Source: JANQJA01 sp047947185 (GTDB lineage: Bacteria > Pseudomonadota > Gammaproteobacteria > Pseudomonadales > Azotimanducaceae). Taken from it: 64,000 bases of DNA. The DNA lies in the NCBI GenBank assembly GCA_047947185.1, contig CP170502.1:744001-808000 (forward strand), read 5' to 3'. The notes under the pieces are model-generated. The model did not search any database and was not told where the DNA came from. It saw only the letters and a program-made list of their open reading frames with translations. Numbering within the stretch: the stretch's first letter is position 1; each line of letters opens with the position of its first letter. A program made the translations under genes and the position numbers. This document shows positions 59,098 through 64,000 of this stretch, piece by piece.

Positions 59098-59712
59098 ATG
59101 GAAGAGCTTGATCGCCTGGAGCAGGAACTGGCCGTGGCTGTTGCCGGCGGCAAGACCGGTCAGAAAAAAAAGAAAAAGAAGTCGGCGGATGACACCGGGT
59201 CGAGTCGTGGTATAGAGACCCTGTTTCGCACCACTTACGACGTGCAGATGGGTCTGACCAGCCTCGCTGACACCAAAGCCAACATGATGATCAGCATCAA
59301 CGGCATCATCATCTCGGTCATTATCGCGGCTGTTGCGCCCCAGTTGGATGCCAACCCTTGGTTTCTACTCCCAACCGGCATTTTCCTGGTCGGCACACTG
59401 ATCGCCATTGTGTTTGCCATTCTCGCAGCGCGACCGCGCATCCTGATCAGCGAGGGCGGTGACAATCACAAGGAAAACCTGCTGTTCTTCGGCGATTTCA
59501 GCCGCCGTAGCGAGGACGAATACCTTTTCGCCATGCGCGAACTGTTGGGCGACAGGGCAGGCATCTACGATGCGATGATCAGGAATATCTACGGGCTTGG
59601 CTCAGTGCTGCGCAGAAAATACGCCCTGCTTCACCTTGCCTACACCAGTTTCATGCTGGCACTGATTTTTGGTGTGACCTCGTCCATCTTCGTTTACCTG
59701 AAAGTCGCCTGA
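59098..59712 (+). CDS. Pycsar-effector-like transmembrane protein (DUF5706/PycTM)
   Basis: 204 residues. The conserved family segment TSLADTKANMMISINGIIIS (53-72) starts the first membrane helix; a second helix (~87-112, WFLLPTGIFLVGT then FAILAARPR) and a third at the C-terminus (~176-202) follow, with a loop NLLFFGDFSRRSEDEYLFAM between. This is the PycTM layout; in Pycsar defence such proteins disrupt the membrane when cUMP or cCMP is made. No PycC-type cyclase gene is in the window, so a defence role is unproven. The N-terminus is charged and coded partly by A8 (59164-59171). A possible extended -10 (TGCTACTAT) is at 59011-59019; no Shine-Dalgarno precedes ATG 59098. Confidence 0.82.
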   Translation: MEELDRLEQELAVAVAGGKTGQKKKKKKSADDTGSSRGIETLFRTTYDVQMGLTSLADTKANMMISINGIIISVIIAAVAPQLDANPWFLLPTGIFLVGTLIAIVFAILAARPRILISEGGDNHKENLLFFGDFSRRSEDEYLFAMRELLGDRAGIYDAMIRNIYGLGSVLRRKYALLHLAYTSFMLALIFGVTSSIFVYLKVA

Positions 59713-59736
59713 GGTTCCACTACTACCGCATGACGT

Positions 59737-60633
59737 TTAGCCTGCCCCGTTCCCGGTGATCACCTCTGCCTGATCCAGTGGCACGTAAAAATAGGACCCG
59801 GGCCTGAAATCATAACCGAGGTCACCACACAACCTGCGTTGGCGGGCACTGCAACGCTGCAGTATTTCCGGGGGTACAACAGAATCGTAGGTGCGCACCC
59901 AGAGCTGGCAGTAGTTGTACAGGAGGATCTTGCGGGAGTTTGCTGACAGGTTTTTCGCCGGGCCATGCCACAGGGAATGGGTAAAGATGATGGCATCACC
60001 CGCCTTTGCCTTCAGCTGTACCGCACCATTTGAATAGGGCGTTACTCTGCCATCACCACCGAACGGAATCTGGTGAACGTGACTGCCCGGGAACAGGGTA
60101 AAATTCCCGCTATTTTCCTCCAGCGTATCAGTCAGCAGGTACATCACCTTAACGGCGATCGGTGGTGCATCTGCAGCAACCCGGGTCAGGCGAAGCGACT
60201 CTCCCCCATCGGTGTGGGTATAACCGGGAAACTTGTCACTGGGCGGACGCACAATTGCCTGGGTCATGCTCAGCATGATGTTCGGACCCATGAGATCAAC
60301 GATGTAATCAAAAATCTGCGGCCTGTCCATGAGATCAATAAACGCCTGGTGGTAAGGCAACAACTCACGTCGATCCATGAAACCACCAGGGTCAAGACTC
60401 AGGGCGTGGGGCATCCAGCTGTAGTGCCCAATCGGCAGGTCCGGATTGTTATCAGGTTCATAGCCGGGCAGTGCCCTGATCCGGTCAATTTCGGCGCTGA
60501 AGAAGGTGACTTCCTCTGGCGACATCACACCCGGCAGGTGCAGATAACCATCTTCCTGCCATTGCCGGCGCTGGGTATTGTTCAACTTCTCCACCAGGTC
60601 TCCCTCCCGATCAGATTGCTGAATTTCCGGCAT
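59737..60633 (-). CDS. Phytanoyl-CoA dioxygenase family protein (second)
   Basis: 298 residues. Iron triad HTD at 140-142 (GYTHTDGGES) and distal His223 (HSLWHGPAKNLS) with Arg234 for 2-oxoglutarate. VKVMYLLTDTLEENSGNFTLFPGSH is the classical PhyH strand-turn. Length and motifs match bacterial enzymes that hydroxylate small acids, phosphonates or betaines. Its ATG overlaps the stop of the GMC gene by one base (TAATG), so it is the third gene of an operon with an aldolase and a GMC oxidoreductase. The expected sequence is hydroxylation, alcohol oxidation, carbon-carbon cleavage. Confidence 0.92.
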   Translation of the reverse strand: MPEIQQSDREGDLVEKLNNTQRRQWQEDGYLHLPGVMSPEEVTFFSAEIDRIRALPGYEPDNNPDLPIGHYSWMPHALSLDPGGFMDRRELLPYHQAFIDLMDRPQIFDYIVDLMGPNIMLSMTQAIVRPPSDKFPGYTHTDGGESLRLTRVAADAPPIAVKVMYLLTDTLEENSGNFTLFPGSHVHQIPFGGDGRVTPYSNGAVQLKAKAGDAIIFTHSLWHGPAKNLSANSRKILLYNYCQLWVRTYDSVVPPEILQRCSARQRRLCGDLGYDFRPGSYFYVPLDQAEVITGNGAG

Positions 60634-62243
60634 TATTGAGCTGCCAGGTCCTCCAGTATAAATGCTGCGCCCTTCTCTGCAATCATTACAGTGGGTGCAT
60701 TGGTGTTACCCGACGTAATGGTCGGCATGATCGACGCGTCCACCACCCGCAGATTGGCGATCCCTTTTACCTGCAGCCGATCATCAACCACCGCCATGGG
60801 GTCTGATCCCATTTTGCAGGTGCCCACAGGGTGAAAGATGGTTGTACCCAGGTCTCCTGCTGCCTGACCAAGCGCGGTGTCATCAACCACATCCGCTCCC
60901 GGCTTCCACTCGACGGGCCGAAACCGCCTGAGTGCTGGCGCGGCCATGATCCGGCGGGTGAACTTCAGCCCGTCTATGGCAACCCGCTGGTCATCAGCTG
61001 TTGCAAGGTAATTGGGTGATATGAGCGGATAGGCCGCCGGGTCACTGCTGTTGATTCGCACGCTGCCCCGACTGGTGGGCCGGAGATTGCAGACCGAGGG
61101 TGTAATGGCATTAAACCTGTGCAGCGGCTCTCCAAACCTGTCCAGCGAGAGAGGTTGCACATGCCACTCAATGTTTGGCGTCTCACGCGTCGGATCGCTT
61201 CTCGCGAAAGCGCCCAACTGTGACGGCGGCATGGTTAGCGGGCCCGTTTTGAAGAGCAGGTATTCGAGACCCATTGCCGCTTTGCCAACCAGAGAGTTGA
61301 CGCGCTGGTTAAGCGTGACGGTATTCTCAACCTTGTACACCGTGCGGACCTGCAGATGGTCCTGCAGGTTTTCGCCCACGCCCGGCAAGTCCAGCATTAC
61401 CGGAATGCCACACCGGCGCAGATGATCCCCGGCCCCGATTCCGGAAAGCTGGAGAATCTGCGGTGAGCCAATTGCGCCGGCGGAGAGGATGACCTCTGAA
61501 CGCGCGCTCACCACATGAGATCCCTTGCGATCGGAAATCTCAACACCGCTAATGCGCTTCACACCTGCCGCATCGTCTACGAGCAGCCTGCGTACCAGCG
61601 TGTCGGTCACAACCATCAGGTTGGCACGGTGCAGCACCGGGCGAAGGAAAGCCCGGGTGGCGCTCCAGCGGACGCCACGACGCTGGTTCATCTGGAAGTA
61701 GGCATTGCCAAAGTTGTCACCCCGATTGAACTCGGGAATCTTCGGAATACCAGATTCCGCCGCGGCCTCGCGCCAGGCATCGAGAATCTCCCAGTTCACA
61801 CGACGTTCCTCAACCCGCAGTTCACCACCGGCACCGTGGAACTCGTCTTCGCCGTGCTGGTAGTCTTCCGACGCCCGAAACACCGGCAGAACGTCATCCC
61901 AACCCCAGCCGCGATTGCCCAGCGCTGCCCAGTGATCATAATCACTGCGCTGGCCCCGCATGTAGATCATGGCGTTGATTGAAGAACACCCCCCCAACAC
62001 CTTGCCCCGGGCATAGCCGATACTGCGCCCGTTCAGCCCGGGTTCACTGACGGTTTCATAACACCAGTCGGTGCGGGGATTGTTGATTGTGTACAGGTAT
62101 CCCACCGGGATATTGATCCAGAAGTAATCATCCTTGCCACCTGCTTCAATCAGCAGGACCTGGTGGTCCGGGTTGGCCGAAAGCCGATTGGCCAGCACAC
62201 AACCCGCGGTGCCGGCACCAATGATGACAAAGTCAAAGGTCAT
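60633..62243 (-). CDS. GMC-family FAD oxidoreductase (choline-dehydrogenase-like)
   Basis: 536 residues from ATG 62243, which overlaps the aldolase stop in ATGA; the longer frame to 62324 is rejected. FAD motif FVIIGAGTAGCVLANRLS (~6-23), second signature ARGKVLGGCSSINAMIYMRG, and active-site His in FHPVGTCKMG with a partner Asn in SGNTNAPTVMIAEKGA near the C-terminus. The enzyme oxidises a primary or secondary alcohol using FAD, passing electrons to quinone or oxygen. It closely follows the choline-dehydrogenase pattern, but no betaine gene is nearby; the substrate is more likely tied to the adjacent PhyH and aldolase genes. Confidence 0.93.
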   Translation of the reverse strand: MTFDFVIIGAGTAGCVLANRLSANPDHQVLLIEAGGKDDYFWINIPVGYLYTINNPRTDWCYETVSEPGLNGRSIGYARGKVLGGCSSINAMIYMRGQRSDYDHWAALGNRGWGWDDVLPVFRASEDYQHGEDEFHGAGGELRVEERRVNWEILDAWREAAAESGIPKIPEFNRGDNFGNAYFQMNQRRGVRWSATRAFLRPVLHRANLMVVTDTLVRRLLVDDAAGVKRISGVEISDRKGSHVVSARSEVILSAGAIGSPQILQLSGIGAGDHLRRCGIPVMLDLPGVGENLQDHLQVRTVYKVENTVTLNQRVNSLVGKAAMGLEYLLFKTGPLTMPPSQLGAFARSDPTRETPNIEWHVQPLSLDRFGEPLHRFNAITPSVCNLRPTSRGSVRINSSDPAAYPLISPNYLATADDQRVAIDGLKFTRRIMAAPALRRFRPVEWKPGADVVDDTALGQAAGDLGTTIFHPVGTCKMGSDPMAVVDDRLQVKGIANLRVVDASIMPTITSGNTNAPTVMIAEKGAAFILEDLAAQ

Positions 62244-63037
62244 AGTGCGGCCGTAATCCTTTTCATGTCGGAGCCCAGCTTTTCGAGCTGCGTTCGCAGG
62301 ATGAATCGATCCCAGCCGATACAAAAATGGCGCACGCCCAGATCAACATAACGTTTTGCCTGTTCGGGTGAACTGATCTCAATCCGCGGCGCAATGCCGT
62401 ACTCCAGTGACTTTGAAATCACCAGCGCCTCCCAGGGGAGGATTTCGGGGGTCCCCATCAGGGTTGGTTCACCTCTCGAGAAGGAAAAATCCGCGGGCCC
62501 CCACTGCGTCATGTCCACCCCCAGTTCTGCGGCCCTGGCCAGAATGGGATCGATGTTCTGAATTGCAGCATCCTTCTCCAGCATGATGCACATCACCACA
62601 GACTCCAGGTCAGCAAGGTAAGCCCTGGTGTCATAGCTGGCCAGTGCGGGACGCCGCAACTTGACGCCCATATGCCCCTCTACGACGGGCACATCCGGAC
62701 GAATGATTCGATGGCAGGTTTCGACGTCACCCGGTGTCCTGATATCGGTAAAAAGCACTGCCTTGAAGCCGGCCCCCAGCGCAGCCTGGGCCCAGAAGGC
62801 CTGACTCGCCTGATCCGGTTTGATCATCAGGGGCAGGTTGCCACACTGCCCACTTCTTGCAAGGTGATAAAGCATGGGCATGTCAAATGCACTGTACTCT
62901 GCCGTGAATTCACCGTAATCAAACAGCCCGGTATCACCAATGAGTTCGGGTATATCAGGGTCAACCAGCATGAAATGGGTACCAACGGTAGGTTCACCCC
63001 TGGCGAGTTTCTCCCTGAAGGTGTTGTTCATGATCAT
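62240..63037 (-). CDS. HpcH/HpaI aldolase-superfamily protein with altered active-site motif
   Basis: 265 residues from ATG 63037, with GGAG 6 bases upstream. TIM-barrel features: VGTHFMLVDPDIPELIGDTG at the start, LMIKPDQASQAFWAQAALGAG with the helical ring, and an AAELGVDMTQWGPADFSFS segment with the late metal/substrate residues. In HpaI the base is His in a DxEH motif; here the matching stretch is YGEFTAEYSAFDMP, Glu kept and His lost, so chemistry may differ from class II 2-keto-3-deoxy aldol cleavage. First gene of the operon; its stop overlaps the GMC start (ATGA). Divergent from the RraA-like gene (120-base gap). Confidence 0.85.
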   Translation of the reverse strand: MIMNNTFREKLARGEPTVGTHFMLVDPDIPELIGDTGLFDYGEFTAEYSAFDMPMLYHLARSGQCGNLPLMIKPDQASQAFWAQAALGAGFKAVLFTDIRTPGDVETCHRIIRPDVPVVEGHMGVKLRRPALASYDTRAYLADLESVVMCIMLEKDAAIQNIDPILARAAELGVDMTQWGPADFSFSRGEPTLMGTPEILPWEALVISKSLEYGIAPRIEISSPEQAKRYVDLGVRHFCIGWDRFILRTQLEKLGSDMKRITAAL

Positions 63038-63157
63038 ATGATGCTCCGACCCGGACAATCCTCCATTCTGCCACGTCACCGGTTGCTGTGCTTGCGGATG
63101 GGCCCGGGTTACGAGAAAGTAGTCGGCCAGAATCAATGCAACCAACGGGAGATCACC

Positions 63158-63847
63158 ATGACTGAAATTGACAACGAGACACTGGCCGCTCTCCGCGCCC
63201 TGGATACACCCACCGTCTGCAACGCACTGGAGGTGGTTGATCCAAACCGGCGAGCCCGGGGTTTTAATGTTCGCCCGTTTGTCTGTGCTCATCCCGGACT
63301 GCCCTCTGTTGTCGGCTACGCGCGCACGGCGCGGATTCGCGCGACCCACAAGCCTGCCAAACCGCAGGACAGTGATGGCTATTACTCCTATATTGCTGAG
63401 GGTGGGCCACTACCGAGTGTCGTCGTGATCCAGGACCTTGATGAGATTGCCGGTTTTGGCGCACAGTGGGGTGAAGTCAACACCAACGTGCATTATGGAC
63501 TCGGTTGCCTGGGTGTCATCACCAACGGCAGTATCCGCGACATTCCCGACTCCCACCCCAACTTCCAGATGCTGGCGGGTATGATCAACCCCTCCCACGC
63601 CTGGGTTCACGTGGTTGACTGGGGAATGCCCGTCACCATTCACGGCATGGACGTTGCGGAGCAGGACCTGGTTCACTGCGACATGCACGGGGCTGTGGTT
63701 GTGCCTGTGGCTTCAGCACAGGCGGTGATCACCGAAGCTGAGAAAATTGCCGCGCGCGAACGGGTACTCATCAGCGCTGCCCAGCAGCCTGGCTTCAACA
63801 TGGCAAAAATGCGCGAAGCCTGGAAAGGTATGGCGGAGATTCACTAG
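63158..63847 (+). CDS. RraA/4-hydroxy-4-methyl-2-oxoglutarate-aldolase family protein
   Basis: 229 residues from ATG 63158 (GGGAG 6 bases upstream); the open frame extends to 62672 but that part is antisense to the aldolase. Core motif GCLGVITNGSIRDIPD contains the Gly-rich turn and the Arg-Asp pair that bind Mg2+ and pyruvate enolate in HMG/CHA aldolases and are retained in RraA. TPTVCNALEVV at the start and AVVVPVASAQAVI near the end are also family-like. Context with a PhyH/GMC/aldolase operon favours a carbon-carbon lyase over RNase E regulation. Confidence 0.88.
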   Translation: MTEIDNETLAALRALDTPTVCNALEVVDPNRRARGFNVRPFVCAHPGLPSVVGYARTARIRATHKPAKPQDSDGYYSYIAEGGPLPSVVVIQDLDEIAGFGAQWGEVNTNVHYGLGCLGVITNGSIRDIPDSHPNFQMLAGMINPSHAWVHVVDWGMPVTIHGMDVAEQDLVHCDMHGAVVVPVASAQAVITEAEKIAARERVLISAAQQPGFNMAKMREAWKGMAEIH

Positions 63848-63856
63848 CCGGTAGAT

Positions 63857-64000
63857 TCAGACTACCTGTGCCTGCCGTCGCTGGATACCGGTTTCGATTT
63901 CACGGTTCAGCCAGAACCAGCTCAGGGTACCGAGCAGGCTGACGGTGATAACCGTCCCGGCAAAAATGCCGATATAACCAAACAGGTAGTCGCCCAGCAG
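63857..64000 (-). CDS. C-terminal end of a membrane transporter (truncated by window edge)
   Basis: The minus-strand frame is open from the window edge (64000) to a TGA at 63859-63857, giving 47 residues. They form a long hydrophobic helix (FGYIGIFAGTVITVSLLGT) followed by an aromatic turn and a basic tail (FWLNREIETGIQRRQAQ). This is the last helix and cytoplasmic tail of a polytopic protein, perhaps an MFS or symporter type. It ends 10 bases from the RraA-like gene and could be the uptake system for that locus. Family cannot be fixed from this piece. Confidence 0.65.
   Translation of the reverse strand: MLGDYLFGYIGIFAGTVITVSLLGTLSWFWLNREIETGIQRRQAQVV

Noticed and set aside
62672..63157. 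N-terminal extension of the RraA-like frame
   Set aside because: Antisense to the aldolase gene; the ribosome site and family N-terminus are at 63158.

Overview
The window looks like a 64 kb chromosomal segment of a free-living, GC-rich gammaproteobacterium, probably marine and heterotrophic. This is inferred from gene content: an HdfR-like LysR regulator, an MdlA/MdlB-type ABC pair, AceK, a PA3496-family mini-protein, DinF-type MATE, two large TonB-dependent receptors, and many CoA-ester and oxygenase genes. Base composition and phylogeny could not be computed here. Coding density is very high: many neighbours overlap by 1-4 bases and several convergent pairs share stop codons. I saw no rRNA, tRNA, CRISPR array, insertion sequence, integrase or phage gene.

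Layout. 1-6.2 kb: the end of an M20 peptidase, a large lipoprotein behind a long leader, and a TonB receptor, with two strong terminators. 6.2-14.4 kb: a PhyH oxygenase divergent from an FGGY kinase, a heterodimeric ABC exporter, an MFE-type SDR and a lactonase. 14.4-20.6 kb: an apparently co-directional run with a membrane-anchored helical-repeat protein, a COG3964-type amidohydrolase with a SelA-like PLP enzyme, a CDP-alcohol phosphatidyltransferase, an unknown 197-residue protein and an HdfR-like regulator. 20.6-21.5 kb: three small genes (PA3496 family, a 28-residue membrane peptide with its own ribosome site and terminator, an Arc-type repressor). 21.5-27.5 kb: an atypical thiolase, a MATE pump, and a probable metal-uptake cluster (ZnuD-like receptor with a His/Asp-rich loop, a small CxxC/His protein, a zinc-ribbon protein).

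27.6-37.9 kb: two MFS transporters, a TTG-start sirtuin, a serine hydrolase, an NmrA-like protein, a second CDP-alcohol phosphatidyltransferase, an FHA-GGDEF cyclase, an archaeal-looking cis-prenyltransferase and aceK. 37.9-43.2 kb: a GntR/FCD regulator with three evenly phased operators over its own promoter, leading into an RND efflux pair. 43.2-58.9 kb: an alpha/beta hydrolase, an M16 protease, a tandem CoA-transferase, two enoyl-CoA hydratases, a three-subunit molybdenum hydroxylase with its own MoaD-like gene, a CaiB enzyme and a DUF3604 lipoprotein. A compact structured intergenic repeat lies at 50.07-50.27 kb. 59-64 kb: a stand-alone Pycsar-effector-like membrane protein, then an overlapping aldolase - GMC oxidoreductase - PhyH operon divergent from an RraA/HMG-aldolase-like gene.

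The candidates I find most worth pursuing are the aldolase-GMC-PhyH/RraA catabolic module, the molybdenum hydroxylase with dedicated sulfur carrier and CoA enzymes, the stand-alone Pycsar-effector-like protein, the phased GntR operators, the intergenic repeat, and the 28-residue membrane peptide.
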